Notes: generated by a model not told the origin, from the letters alone. Positions 18,168 through 27,077 are shown, numbered from the stretch's first letter. The stretch: 64,000 nt of DNA from Candidatus Methylacidiphilales bacterium (GCA_033875315.1 JANRJG010000032.1:44397-108396), one strand, 5' to 3'. Numbers and translations: made by a program.

Positions 18168-19963
18168 AGCGTGCTGAACCAGGTCTTGAGTTTTTGCGCC
18201 ATGAGGTGGCGACGGGTTTCGAGGAAGGCGTCGTATTCCGGAATGTCGCCATCCAGGAGGGTCTCGGGCAGGCAATTCTCGCGGAGGTTGGCGCGAAGCT
18301 CGGCCTCATCGGTGATCCCGCCGTATTTGACCGTTCCCCCCCGGACCTGCTCCGCCAGTTCGGCAAAGTAGATGTGCGGCGAGGTGTTGCTGATGGCGAT
18401 GTTGATCTCGCTCTGGGCGAGGACGAAATTGGCGATCTGGTTGTAGCGCCCTTTGGAGAGGTCGTGTTCCCGTTTGAGCCAATCCTTGGGATAGACGTGG
18501 TGCACGTCGGTGCGGTTGAGCAGGAGGTCGCGCACAGTGATGTCGCGCGAGAGAAAGCCCTTGTCGCCGAGCTTGGCCTGGGCGGCGCGGAAGGCATGGA
18601 AGTAAGGGCTGGTCGAGGAGGAGGTCTCCATCTCCTGGGGCAGGAGGTTTTGCCAATAGCTGTCGCTGAGTTCCGCTTCGATGACGGCGTTGGCGTAGGA
18701 GGCGAGGCCGCGCGCCTCGATCTGGCGGATGTCGAAGTCGAAATTCGACTCGGGGTTGCCCGCGTAGCGTCCGGTCAGAACACTCATGACATACCAGCGG
18801 CGGACGAGCCGCTCAAGATCGGCGGCGGGCATGCCCTCGGCGCGACCGCGGAGGTAGATAATATAGGCGAAGTTCACGCCGTTCTGGCCCCCGATGAGGC
18901 TGCTGTTCACGAAGCCGGCGGAGCGGAGCGTCATGACAAGACGGTCGTAGTGCGTCTTGCTCATGAAATTGAGGATGCCGGTCTTGAGCTTGGCGAAGGA
19001 TTGCTCGGCGATGGCGTCTTCGTATTGCTTGGTCTCGAAATTACGGCCGGAGAGGAGGGCGACGAGGTCCTGGAGCTTGCCCCGGCCGAATTCTGAGGTG
19101 AAGGCGACCCGAAGCATGTCGGTGTAGGCCGGGTCGTAGAGGTCGTCGTTCACCTCGGCCAGCCACGCGAGCTTTGGGTAAAACTCGGAGGCGGCGAAGG
19201 CGGCATCGCCATTTTTGATGCGGGCATGAAACTCGGGCGCGACGGCAAGATGGCAGAAGTAGTCGATAGCTTTGCGCAGGAGGTTGCCGCCGTAGGTTTC
19301 GTTCGCGGCGATCTTGGACATAGCGAAGTCGGCCTGGCTGAGAGACGCCCCGGCGGAGTTCACCCGGATGAAAATCTCGGTCACGGTCTCGATGTCGAGA
19401 TCCTCGGCGAGATCGATGATGCCGACGTGGTTGTTGATGATCTTGCGCAGCTTTTCGAGAGTGGAGAACAGAACGTCGGCATCCACACCGGGGTTGGCCT
19501 CGCAGTATCTTTTGGTGAGTTGGAGAAGTTTGACCTCCGGAGAGAAAAGCTCGGCCACATCGGGAATCCACGCGGCGTTCTTGCTGATGGCGGGGTTGTT
19601 GACCTCGAACTTCTCCTCGACGGGATGGAAGGCGATGCGGATGCGGACGGTCTCATAGTCCTTCGTCAGCACTTCCTGGCCGAGGAGAGCCGCCATGAGC
19701 GCGGTGACTCGCTGCTGTCCGTCGATGAGGATGCGCTTGCCCGCCGAATGGCTGCCGTCCTTGAGCTTCACCGTCGGGTTGCGCCACGCAATGAGGTAGC
19801 CCACGGGATAGCCCTGGTAGAGCGAATCGAGGAGGTTACGGACCTTGGTCGGCTCCCAGACGAAGGGGCGCTGGATCTCGGGAATGGCAATCTCGCGGGA
19901 TTTGACCCATGTGAGCAGCGTTTCGATGGGATGCGGGGTGACGGAGTAGCGCTGGGTGGACAT
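18164..19963 (-). CDS. DUF262/HNH protein, GmrSD-like type IV restriction enzyme
   Basis: The 599-residue protein combines an N-terminal DUF262 domain with a C-terminal DUF1524-like HNH nuclease, the arrangement of single-chain GmrSD enzymes that cut modified phage DNA. The DUF262 signature [18 protein letters not shown] lies near residues 78-95, after [20 protein letters not shown] and [10 protein letters not shown]. The HNH-like part has [11 protein letters not shown] near 484-494, then [20 protein letters not shown] with the conserved Asn residues. It sits between hsdM and hsdS, 3 bases after the former and overlapping the latter by ATGA. Type IV enzymes target modified DNA, so it would complement the type I system. 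Confidence 0.85.
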   Translation of the reverse strand: MSTQRYSVTPHPIETLLTWVKSREIAIPEIQRPFVWEPTKVRNLLDSLYQGYPVGYLIAWRNPTVKLKDGSHSAGKRILIDGQQRVTALMAALLGQEVLTKDYETVRIRIAFHPVEEKFEVNNPAISKNAAWIPDVAELFSPEVKLLQLTKRYCEANPGVDADVLFSTLEKLRKIINNHVGIIDLAEDLDIETVTEIFIRVNSAGASLSQADFAMSKIAANETYGGNLLRKAIDYFCHLAVAPEFHARIKNGDAAFAASEFYPKLAWLAEVNDDLYDPAYTDMLRVAFTSEFGRGKLQDLVALLSGRNFETKQYEDAIAEQSFAKLKTGILNFMSKTHYDRLVMTLRSAGFVNSSLIGGQNGVNFAYIIYLRGRAEGMPAADLERLVRRWYVMSVLTGRYAGNPESNFDFDIRQIEARGLASYANAVIEAELSDSYWQNLLPQEMETSSSTSPYFHAFRAAQAKLGDKGFLSRDITVRDLLLNRTDVHHVYPKDWLKREHDLSKGRYNQIANFVLAQSEINIAISNTSPHIYFAELAEQVRGGTVKYGGITDEAELRANLRENCLPETLLDGDIPEYDAFLETRRHLMAQKLKTWFSTL

Positions 19964-19966
19964 GGC

Positions 19967-20812
19967 TTAGGCTTGCACTCCTTTCGTGATTTCGCTGAGC
20001 AGGCCCTCGGTTTCCTGTTCGAGCTTGAGGATATCGGCGCTGATCTCGGCAAGGGTGCGGAGTTGCGGCGGCTGGTAGAAGTGGCGGGTGAAGCTGACTT
20101 CGTAGCCGATCTTGGTGTCGGCCTCGACGATCCAGGCATCGGGCGTGTAGGGCAGGACTTCGCGGCGGATGAAGGCTTCGATGCCGCCTTCCTCCAGCAG
20201 CGGGATTTGTTCGAAGTCGCGCAGTTCGCTGTCGGGCTCGTATTCGACGAGGGCAGCCTTGCCCGCGACCTTGGCTTCATACAGGCCGCGCAGCGGATCG
20301 GGCTGGGCTTTGCCGGGTTTGTGGACTTTCTTGATGACGGGCGGGGCGGCTTCGTCGCGCCAGCTCACGGCGTTGATGATGGGCTTGAGGTCGGAGGCGG
20401 AGATTTTCATGCCGAGCTTCTTTAGGGCGGCATCCACCTGTTCGAGGAAGACGTTGTGGTCCTGGAAGAGTCCGTCGCCCAGCGCGGCGCGGAGTTTCTC
20501 CGCTGTCTCGACGAGCGCGGCGTCGCGTTTCCAAGTGTCGGGATCGAGGAGCTTCTTCTTGGTCTTCTCGGGCAGGCCTTTCTTGCCGCCGCCTTCGCCG
20601 TTTTCCTCGTCGTCGCCGGCGTCGTCCTGACCCCAGTTGTCCACGAGCTTGGCGAGTTCATCGCGGACGGCGGCCGGTTTCTCGAAGAGATCGTCGCCGA
20701 GCTGTTCGTAGAGCGCGGCGCGGATTTCCTCGTCGCCGGAGGCGAAGCGGAGGGCCTCGATGCGCTGGCGGGTGAGCTGGCTGCGGAGGCGGAGCGGGCG
20801 CTCGACCTTCAC
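19967..20812 (-). CDS. hsdM: C-terminal part of HsdM, detached by an in-frame stop
   Basis: This 281-residue frame matches the C-terminal region of long HsdM proteins. It is in the same frame as, and immediately downstream of, the N-terminal HsdM part, separated only by the TAA at 20861-20863. The codons between still encode SKIFPNAAFGYWKVKVERPL, a familiar HsdM segment. The GTG at 20812 is the first possible re-initiation codon. The region contains an acidic stretch (DDAGDDEENGEGGG) and ends with a helical segment, LRTLAEISADILKLEQETEG, likely to contact HsdS. If the stop is real, the methylase is split or inactive. A sequencing error would restore one protein of about 775 residues. Confidence 0.75.
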   Translation of the reverse strand: MKVERPLRLRSQLTRQRIEALRFASGDEEIRAALYEQLGDDLFEKPAAVRDELAKLVDNWGQDDAGDDEENGEGGGKKGLPEKTKKKLLDPDTWKRDAALVETAEKLRAALGDGLFQDHNVFLEQVDAALKKLGMKISASDLKPIINAVSWRDEAAPPVIKKVHKPGKAQPDPLRGLYEAKVAGKAALVEYEPDSELRDFEQIPLLEEGGIEAFIRREVLPYTPDAWIVEADTKIGYEVSFTRHFYQPPQLRTLAEISADILKLEQETEGLLSEITKGVQA

Positions 20813-20860
20813 CTTCCAATAGCCGAAGGCGGCGTTGGGGAAGATTTTCGACTGCGGGGT

Positions 20861-22294
20861 TTACTGGAACGCGAGGAAGGTGTCGCAGATTTGCTGGATG
20901 TGTTCGGGGGCGAGTTCGCAGTTCTTCTTGCCCATGTTTTTGCGCAGCGGGCGAAACCATGGGGTGGCGTCGATGAGCTGGACCCGGCCGCGGCGGTGCT
21001 CGGGCTTACGGTTGGAGAGCACCCAGACATAGGTGGCGATGCCGGTGTTGTAGAAGAGGTTCAGCGGGAGGGCGACGATCGCTTCCAGCCAGTCGCTCTC
21101 GATGATCCAGCGGCGGATGTTGCTCTCGCCCTGGCCGGCGTCGCCGGTGAAGAGTGACGAGCCGTTGTGGACCTCGGCGATGCGGCTGCCGAGCGGGGTG
21201 TCGTGCTTCATCTTCGCCAGCATGTTGGCGAGGAAGAGCATCTGGCCGTCGCTGCTACGGGTGAGGAGGGAGTAGTCGGACTCGCCGGCGTGCTGGATGA
21301 CGAAGCGCGGGTCTTTGAGGTCCTTCTTGCCACCCATGCGTTCGAGGTCGGCCTTCCAGCTTTTGCCATAGGGCGGATTGGCGAGCATGAAGTCGAACTC
21401 GCGTCCGCGGAAGGCGTCGTTGGACAGGGTGCTGTGCTCCGAGCCGCCGACGATGTTGTCCGCCGCGTCGCCGTCGCCCTTGAGGAGCATGTCGGCCTTG
21501 CAGATGGCGTAGGTCTCGTCGCTGATTTCCTGACCGTAGAGGTGGGTAGCGATCTGCTTGCCGCGCGACTTGGCGATCTGCTGGAGGGTTTCCTCGGCGA
21601 CAGTCAACATGCCGCCCGTGCCGCAGGCGCAGTCGTAGAGGAGATACGTGCCGCTCTCGATACGGTCGGCCACGGGCAGGAACATGAGGTTGGCCATGAG
21701 CCGGACGGCGTCGCGGGGCGTCCAGTGTTCGCCTGCTTCCTCGTTGTTCTCCTCGTTGAAGCGGCGGACGAGTTCCTCAAACATCGTGCCCATGCTGTGG
21801 TTGTCGAGGCCAGGCATCTCGCCGACGGGGTGCGGGCTGAGGTTGATGTCCTTATCGAGGAACTTCTCGATGAGCATGCCGAGGGCGTCGGCCTTGGAGA
21901 GCTTCGGGATCTGGTTGCGGAAGGAGAAGTTGTTCAGGATGTCCTGCACGTTCGGCGAAAAGCCGTCGAGGTAGGCCTCGAAGTCGTCCTTGAGCTTCTG
22001 CTGGGTGGCGCGGGACTTGAGGTCGCGCAGGAGGAAGGGCGAGGTGTTGTAGAAGGCTTGGCCCGAGGCGGAGCGCAAGGCGTCGTCCTGGTTGGTGACG
22101 CCTTCCTTGTCGAGGGCAGCCTTCATTTCGAGCACGGCGGCCTTGGTCGGCTCCAGCACTGCATCGAGGCGACGCAGGACGGTCATGGGCAGGATGACGT
22201 CGCGGTATTTGCCGCGGACGTAAACGTCGCGGAGGACATCGTCGGCGATGTTCCAGATGAAGTTGGTGAGCCAGTTGAGTTGGGCGGAGTCCAT
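20861..22294 (-). CDS. hsdM: type I DNA methyltransferase HsdM, N-terminal and catalytic part
   Basis: HsdM methylates adenine at N6 within the type I target. This 477-residue part contains the N-terminal helical domain (residues 1-150) and the whole catalytic core: SAM-binding motif I DCACGTGGML at 221-230 and the catalytic NPPYGKSW at 306-313. It also has EHWTPRDAVRLM before motif I and the NIRRWIIESDWLEAIVALP block. It ends at TFLAFQ with a TAA, after which the same frame continues into the usual C-terminal domain. The start MDSAQLNWLTNFIWNIADDV is typical for the family. It is the first gene of the defence operon; the promoter must lie in 22295-22786. Confidence 0.9.
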   Translation of the reverse strand: MDSAQLNWLTNFIWNIADDVLRDVYVRGKYRDVILPMTVLRRLDAVLEPTKAAVLEMKAALDKEGVTNQDDALRSASGQAFYNTSPFLLRDLKSRATQQKLKDDFEAYLDGFSPNVQDILNNFSFRNQIPKLSKADALGMLIEKFLDKDINLSPHPVGEMPGLDNHSMGTMFEELVRRFNEENNEEAGEHWTPRDAVRLMANLMFLPVADRIESGTYLLYDCACGTGGMLTVAEETLQQIAKSRGKQIATHLYGQEISDETYAICKADMLLKGDGDAADNIVGGSEHSTLSNDAFRGREFDFMLANPPYGKSWKADLERMGGKKDLKDPRFVIQHAGESDYSLLTRSSDGQMLFLANMLAKMKHDTPLGSRIAEVHNGSSLFTGDAGQGESNIRRWIIESDWLEAIVALPLNLFYNTGIATYVWVLSNRKPEHRRGRVQLIDATPWFRPLRKNMGKKNCELAPEHIQQICDTFLAFQ

Positions 22295-22786
22295 GTGCTG
22301 TTTTCCTAGTAGAAAGCGGGTGAGTGAAGAAGTAGGCCGGAAATACTGGCAAGAAACGTCGCGCAGGGGCCGTGACTGCGACTGGGGCGAAAAGGAAAGC
22401 TTTCGGAAACAGTAATCGGCATGGGAAGAACTTAGTGAAACGGTAGGGACAGGGATGGACCCTGGCTAGTCTCCGTTTGGACCATCGACGCGGTTGATCC
22501 CGCTAGGAATGGCTCGCTTCTGCCCCGAATGGGGTCGCGCCGCTTGAACGGATGCGATCCGGCCTGTTTGGGATGTCCGGGGCAGGTTTCCGGAGCCCTC
22601 ATGGACTTCGGTTGAGTCTGGATTTTCGGGAATTCTTCCTATCCCACTCGCCAGTAGTTACTTATAGAAAGTCCGGGGAAAAGCTGTCCTGCCATTCAAC
22701 CAAATACTGTCACACCTGTATTTTCAACCAAATACGGTCCCTTGGGGACTGTATTTCTTGAGATGTGCAACGCGCCCGCCGGGGCC
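22295..22786. other. 492-base gap between dnaN and hsdM with tandem palindromic units
   Basis: No convincing gene is seen. On the minus strand it must hold both the end of the dnaN transcript and the promoter of the hsdM operon. At 22695-22756 there are two tandem copies of TTCAACCAAATAC (22695-22707 and 22723-22735), each followed by GTATTT (22718-22723 and 22751-22756), so each unit can fold as a small hairpin. The second forms a longer stem (AAATACGGTCCC against GGGACTGTATTT). This could be a terminator, an operator pair for the restriction operon, or the end of an inserted element. Confidence 0.5.
22695..22756. repeat. two tandem 28-base-spaced palindromic units upstream of hsdM
   Basis: The 13-base sequence TTCAACCAAATAC occurs at 22695-22707 and 22723-22735, and each copy is closed by an inverted GTATTT. 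The spacing of 28 bases and the symmetry would suit a dimeric regulator or a terminator pair. Confidence 0.7.
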
Positions 22787-23881
22787 TCAGGCGGTGCGCA
22801 TGGGCATGATGACGTAGAGGAAGGGCTTGTCGTGGCGGATGACGCCGGGACTGAGCTCGTCCGTGAAGTCAAAGTGCACTAGGTCGCTGTCCAGATTGCG
22901 GAGCGGATCACCGAGGTATTCCGGATTGAAAGCAATGCTGAACTCTTTTCCCTTGTAAGGAACGGAGATGGATTCACGGGCCTCGCCCACGTCGGGGGTG
23001 TTGGCGGTGATCTCGATGCCGTTCTTGGAGAAGTTGAGTTTGACCGAGTTTGACTTCTCACTGGAGAGCAGGGCCACGCGCTTGATCGAGGTCAGGAACA
23101 GTTCGCGCTCGAGGGTGATGCGTTCCTTGGTCTCGCTGGGGATGACCTGCTTGTAGTTCGGGTAATTGCCCTCGATCAGTTTCGAGATGAGGTAGGTGTT
23201 GCCGATGGAAAAGGCGATCTGGTTCTCGGCGATGGCGATTTCCACATCGCCCTCGGCACCGAGCGTGCGCAGGAGTTCGTTGACGGCCTTGGTCGGGAGG
23301 ATGACGTCGATCTCATTCGCCTTGGGGAATTCCATTTCCTGTTCGACGAGGGCGAGGCGGCGTCCATCGGTGGCGACGACGATGAGCTTGCGGTCCTTGA
23401 GGCTGAGAAGAGCGCCATTGAGGACATAGCGGGATTCGTCCGTGGACATGGCGTAGTTGGTCTTGCGGAGCATTTCCCGGAAATCCTTCTGGGCCAATTT
23501 GAAGAGGCGGGCCCCTTCGGTTTTGGGGAAGGGGGGGAAGTCTTCCTCGGGGAGACCCATGATTTTGAAGAAGCTGGAACCGGCCTTGATGCTGGCGGCG
23601 TTCTTGTTGTCGATATCGAGGGTGATTTCCGTGGCGGGAAGTTCGCGGATGATGCTGAGGAGGCGGCGCGCCGGGAGCGTGGCGGCACCGGCTTTTTCCA
23701 CTTCGGCTTCGACGCTGGTGCGGATGCCGGTGTCGAGATCGGTGGTGGAGAGCGTGAGGGTTCCGTTTTCGGCGCGGAGGAGGACGTTGCTGAGGACGGG
23801 AAGGGTGGTGCGGGAACTGACCACGCTCTGGACGATTTGCAGGCCTTCAAGGAACTTGTCGCGATGGATAACGATCTTCAT
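22787..23881 (-). CDS. dnaN: DNA polymerase III beta sliding clamp
   Basis: DnaN forms the ring clamp that tethers DNA polymerase III to DNA. The 364-residue product begins MKIVIHRDKFLEGLQIVQSV and contains RTTLPVLSNVLLRA, the central YVLNGALLSL and VATDGRRLAL motif, and a C-terminal SPGVIRHDKPFLYVIMPMR, all typical. Three clamp repeats fit the length. The in-frame ATG three codons upstream is less likely than the ATG at 23881. It lies downstream of dnaA on the same strand with a 284-base gap. Confidence 0.96.
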   Translation of the reverse strand: MKIVIHRDKFLEGLQIVQSVVSSRTTLPVLSNVLLRAENGTLTLSTTDLDTGIRTSVEAEVEKAGAATLPARRLLSIIRELPATEITLDIDNKNAASIKAGSSFFKIMGLPEEDFPPFPKTEGARLFKLAQKDFREMLRKTNYAMSTDESRYVLNGALLSLKDRKLIVVATDGRRLALVEQEMEFPKANEIDVILPTKAVNELLRTLGAEGDVEIAIAENQIAFSIGNTYLISKLIEGNYPNYKQVIPSETKERITLERELFLTSIKRVALLSSEKSNSVKLNFSKNGIEITANTPDVGEARESISVPYKGKEFSIAFNPEYLGDPLRNLDSDLVHFDFTDELSPGVIRHDKPFLYVIMPMRTA

Positions 23882-24165
23882 GGGATACACTGTATTAAGT
23901 AATTAAGAGAGAAAGAAAATCAGTAGTAATAAGTGGGTAAATAATCCATGTGTCCAGCCGCAAGTCAAATGCTATCAATAGGTTGACCCGGAAAAAACCT
24001 TGTGAATGACCCTGCAGGTATCGGCACTTGTCGGCTCGTGGACAAAAGGGAGGGGAGATATCGGCGGATCTGCCCAAGTTATTGGCAGGATACTGGGCAC
24101 AGGAAAAGTGCGGAAGCAGGAGGGGGCTTGGAAAGCCCGTGGCCAGAAGAAGATAGAAAACGCGG
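23882..24165. other. dnaA-dnaN intergenic region
   Basis: These 284 bases separate dnaA from dnaN on the minus strand. The part next to dnaN (23885-23945) is AT-rich compared with its surroundings and is the likely dnaN promoter region. I looked for clusters of TTATNCACA-type DnaA boxes and found only weak partial matches, such as the complement of GTGGACAAAA near 24040. An origin cannot be claimed. Confidence 0.35.
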
Positions 24166-25530
24166 TCAAACCGGGTTGGATTCCAGCTTTTGGATGAGGA
24201 ATTGCACCTGTTGTTTGAGGTGGGCGTCTTTTTCCATGCGGGCCTCGATGGTGCGGCAGGCATGGAGGACGGTGCCGTGGTCCCGACCACCGAAGCATTC
24301 GCCGATTTCCTGCAGGGATTTGCCGGTTTTTTTGCGGGCCAGATACATGGCGACCATGCGGGGGATGGCGATGTTGTTCGGGCGCCGCTTGCTGGTCATG
24401 TCATTCATGCGCAGATCGAAGTTTTCGGCCACGCGGCGCTGGATGAGCTCGATGGTGATCTGCTGGCGGGTTTCCTGTTGGATGAAGTCTTTGAGCAGGT
24501 CCTCGACCTGGGCTTGGGTGATCTTGCGTTCGTTCAGGGCGGCCCAGGCGGCCACGCGGTTGAGGGCGCCCTCCAGGCGGCGGATGTTGGCCTTGATGTT
24601 TTCGGCAATGAAAAGAAGGATGCTATCCCCGAGTTTGACTTCCAGCTTGGCGGCTTTGGAGCGGAGGATGGCCAGGCGGGTCTCGATGTCCGGGGGTTGG
24701 AGTTCGGCCGTCAGCCCCCATTCGAAACGCGAGACCAGGCGCTGCTCGAGGTTCTTGATATCGGAAGGCGGGGCATCGCTGGAAAGCACGATCTGCTTGT
24801 TGCCATCGAACAGGGCGTTGAAGGTGTGGAAGAACTCCTCCTGGGAGCGTTCCTTGCCGCCGAAGAATTGGATGTCGTCGATGAAGAGAACATCGGCCTG
24901 GCGGAAGCGGCGCCGGAATTTGACCAGTTCCCCGTGCTGGATGGCGGAAACAAACTCGTTGGTGAACTGCTCGGAAGTGACGTAGACGACGCGGGCCTTG
25001 GCGTTTTTTTCCAGAATGCGGTGGCCGATGGCGTGCATGAGGTGGGTCTTGCCCAGACCGACGGCGCCATGGATGAGGAGGGGGTTGTAGGTTCGGGCCG
25101 GGGACTCGGCCACGGCCGAAGCCGCGGCGCGGGCAAACTGGTTGCCGGCTCCTTCGACGAAAGAGGAAAAAAGATAACGCGGGATCAGTTCCGTGCGGAC
25201 CGGAGCCTTGGTGGTGGGTTCATCCACTTCCTCGGTGGCCACCGGGGCGGTCGTCCGGCCCGGGGTGCCGACCAGTTCGAAGGCGACGCGGGTCTCGCGG
25301 CCGGTGATCAGGTGGAGGCAGTCCCGGAGTTGCGGGAGGTAGTTTTCCTCGATCCAGTATTGGTAAATGGTGTTCTCCACGCCCAAAGAAAGCAGGCCGG
25401 GCTCATAGTTGAGGGGGCGGACGGGCTGGAACCAGCGGCGGCAGGCGTCAGGCGAGATCAACTTCTGGAGTTCGGCAAACACCTTCTCCCAGAGGGCGGA
25501 GGGTTCATGGGTGCCGAGGTGTTCTTGCAT
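24166..25530 (-). CDS. dnaA: chromosomal replication initiator protein DnaA
   Basis: DnaA binds origin boxes and opens DNA for replication start. The 454-residue protein has the N-terminal domain I (ALWEKVFAELQKLISPDACRRWF) and a linker rich in Thr, Pro and Glu. The AAA+ domain starts at RYLFSSFVEGAGNQFARAAA with Walker A GAVGLGKTHLMHAIG and Walker B VLFIDDIQFFGGK. The C-terminal DNA-binding domain IV contains SKRRPNNIAIPRMVAMYLAR and the signature GGRDHGTVLHACRTIEAR. The ATG at 25530 gives the normal N-terminus; a TTG five codons earlier is possible. dnaA-dnaN in this order is the usual chromosomal arrangement. Confidence 0.97.
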   Translation of the reverse strand: MQEHLGTHEPSALWEKVFAELQKLISPDACRRWFQPVRPLNYEPGLLSLGVENTIYQYWIEENYLPQLRDCLHLITGRETRVAFELVGTPGRTTAPVATEEVDEPTTKAPVRTELIPRYLFSSFVEGAGNQFARAAASAVAESPARTYNPLLIHGAVGLGKTHLMHAIGHRILEKNAKARVVYVTSEQFTNEFVSAIQHGELVKFRRRFRQADVLFIDDIQFFGGKERSQEEFFHTFNALFDGNKQIVLSSDAPPSDIKNLEQRLVSRFEWGLTAELQPPDIETRLAILRSKAAKLEVKLGDSILLFIAENIKANIRRLEGALNRVAAWAALNERKITQAQVEDLLKDFIQQETRQQITIELIQRRVAENFDLRMNDMTSKRRPNNIAIPRMVAMYLARKKTGKSLQEIGECFGGRDHGTVLHACRTIEARMEKDAHLKQQVQFLIQKLESNPV

Positions 25531-25810
25531 AACGTGGGAGGTCAATTAGAGGCCAAGGAAAAAAGACGACAAGAGAAAAAAGACCCGCCCATGCATTCTT
25601 GTTTCAACGCGCTTGACGCTCGGGCCTTCTTCGCAATCTGCCCTGAAACCGCATGAATGCTGCTTCCACAAGGAGGGTGATTAGATTAAATAACAAGTTA
25701 GGTGAGACCCAAGGCACACCGGGAACGGAAAAATATTTATTTATTCGAGTGGAACCCTTTTTCCGGTCTCCCCCTTGATCGTGAAAGGAGGACGGGCCCA
25801 TTTTCTTTGA
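25531..25810. other. region upstream of dnaA, locally AT-rich
   Basis: About 280 bases with no gene. A stretch at 25678-25745 is strikingly AT-rich for this genome (GATTAGATTAAATAACAAG and AAAAATATTTATTTATTCG). It is a plausible dnaA promoter or unwinding site. One TTCCACAAG near 25663 is at best a weak DnaA-box match. I see no box cluster, so it is recorded as a candidate control region only. Confidence 0.35.
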
Positions 25811-26653
25811 TCATCCGGCCGTGGCTTCGATGACCAGGGCGGTGATGTTGTCGCGGCCGGAATTGTCGAGGGCCCGTTGCTGAAGGCGGAGCGCCGGGGG
25901 AAGGAGGCGTTCCTGTTCATCGGGTTCGCGCAAAAGCCGTTCAATCTGGCGGTCCCAGAGTCCGTCGATCAATCCATCGGTGCAGAGCAGGAAGAGATCG
26001 CCCGCCTTCCAATCCAACGCGCCGGTCTGGGGTTCGATGAACTGGTGTCCGGCGCCGAGGGCCTTTTGGAGGGAGTTTTTCCCCGGGTGGGAGCGGGCCT
26101 CGCGCTCGGTGATTTTGTCGTTGCGGCGTTGCCAGCCGATGTGGGTGTGGTCGTGGGTGATCTGCTGGATACCCCCCTCCGCCGGCAGGAAGTAGATCCG
26201 GCTGTCTCCCAGGTGGCTGAAACGCATCCGCCTGGGCGAAAACCAGGCCAGGCTCAGGGTCGCCCCCATGCCGCGACATTCCTCGTATTGCGAACCCAGG
26301 TAATCCAACGCACGGTGGATCTCGCCGAACAATTCCTGGTAAAGGTCGGTGAAACCCACTTCCTGTCCGGCGGCGGCGGCGCGGAAGCCGCGGGGGAGGA
26401 GTCTGGTGACTTTTTCCACCGTGATGCGGCTGGCGAATTCCCCGGCACGGGCGCCCCCCATGCCATCACTCACGGCGAAGACATAATCCCTCAGGCCGAA
26501 GTTTCCTTGTCCCTCTTTTCCCAAGTAGGCCACGCCCTCAGCGTCCAGGGCCAGGCCAAGAAAGGAGTCCTCGTTGTTGGAACGGACTTTTCCCGTATGG
26601 GTGATGGCGGACCAAGTCAGGGAAAGGGGGGTTTCGGAGGCGCTGGGGTTCAT
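25811..26653 (-). CDS. PP2C-family Ser/Thr protein phosphatase
   Basis: The 280-residue protein is a metal-dependent PPM/PP2C phosphatase, usually reversing Hanks-type kinase phosphorylation. Motifs: THTGKVRSNNEDSF (first metal-binding Asp), VFAVSDGMGGARAGEFAS near residues 64-81, ATLSLAWF, FSHLGDSRIYFL, LLCTDGLIDGL, and the final DNITALVIEA with the last metal ligand. The ATG at 26653 gives the typical N-terminus; the 27 codons upstream are not conserved-looking. It starts only four bases after the small kinase gene on the same strand, so kinase and phosphatase are probably made together. Confidence 0.92.
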   Translation of the reverse strand: MNPSASETPLSLTWSAITHTGKVRSNNEDSFLGLALDAEGVAYLGKEGQGNFGLRDYVFAVSDGMGGARAGEFASRITVEKVTRLLPRGFRAAAAGQEVGFTDLYQELFGEIHRALDYLGSQYEECRGMGATLSLAWFSPRRMRFSHLGDSRIYFLPAEGGIQQITHDHTHIGWQRRNDKITEREARSHPGKNSLQKALGAGHQFIEPQTGALDWKAGDLFLLCTDGLIDGLWDRQIERLLREPDEQERLLPPALRLQQRALDNSGRDNITALVIEATAG

Positions 26654-26657
26654 CGTC

Positions 26658-27077
26658 TTAGGTCGGCATTGCCGGCATCGGTTTGGGGGAAACATGGGTA
26701 GGATCGTCGAGAATGGTCGCGAATTCGAAATCAATCAGGCAGAAGCGCCCGTCACTTTGGCGGTAGGTGACATTGCGGGTCTCCGGATCCTCATGGCGAA
26801 CGCCGTAGGTCTCCAGTTCGGCAAAGAGCGCCGCCCGCTTGGTCTCGCTCAGGTGTTCGACCCGGCGGCCGCAATTGGTGGTGACCAGGAAAAGCTGGGC
26901 CGGATCGGAATCCAGGATACGAGGAACGAAGCCGCATCCACGGGATTCCAAGTGGCGGAGGACCCGGACTTCGTTGGCAAAGCGCTCGGCCGCCTGGTGG
27001 CCGCGGAAAGTTTTGCAGACCCGGCCATCGTAACCAATGCGCACCAGCGCGCGCCGGGTATCCTTGACCTGTTCCAT
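26658..27077 (-). CDS. very small protein-kinase-like protein
   Basis: The 139-residue product looks like a stripped-down eukaryotic-type kinase. RIGYDGRVCKTFRG gives a beta-3 lysine (CKTF). FANEVRVLRHL gives the helix-C Glu. YGVRHEDPETRNVTY gives an HxD catalytic loop with the Asn five residues after the Asp, and CLIDFEFATIL replaces DFG with DFE. After this it ends, so the usual activation segment and C-lobe are missing. I chose the ATG at 27077; an ATG at 27200 would add 41 poorly patterned residues. The gene precedes PP2C by four bases, suggesting an antagonistic pair. RIO-like or lipopolysaccharide-kinase-like folds are alternatives. Confidence 0.65.
   Translation of the reverse strand: MEQVKDTRRALVRIGYDGRVCKTFRGHQAAERFANEVRVLRHLESRGCGFVPRILDSDPAQLFLVTTNCGRRVEHLSETKRAALFAELETYGVRHEDPETRNVTYRQSDGRFCLIDFEFATILDDPTHVSPKPMPAMPT

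Noticed and set aside
23882..25810. Replication origin next to dnaA
   Set aside because: AT-rich stretches exist, but I could not find a cluster of good DnaA boxes, so oriC is not claimed.
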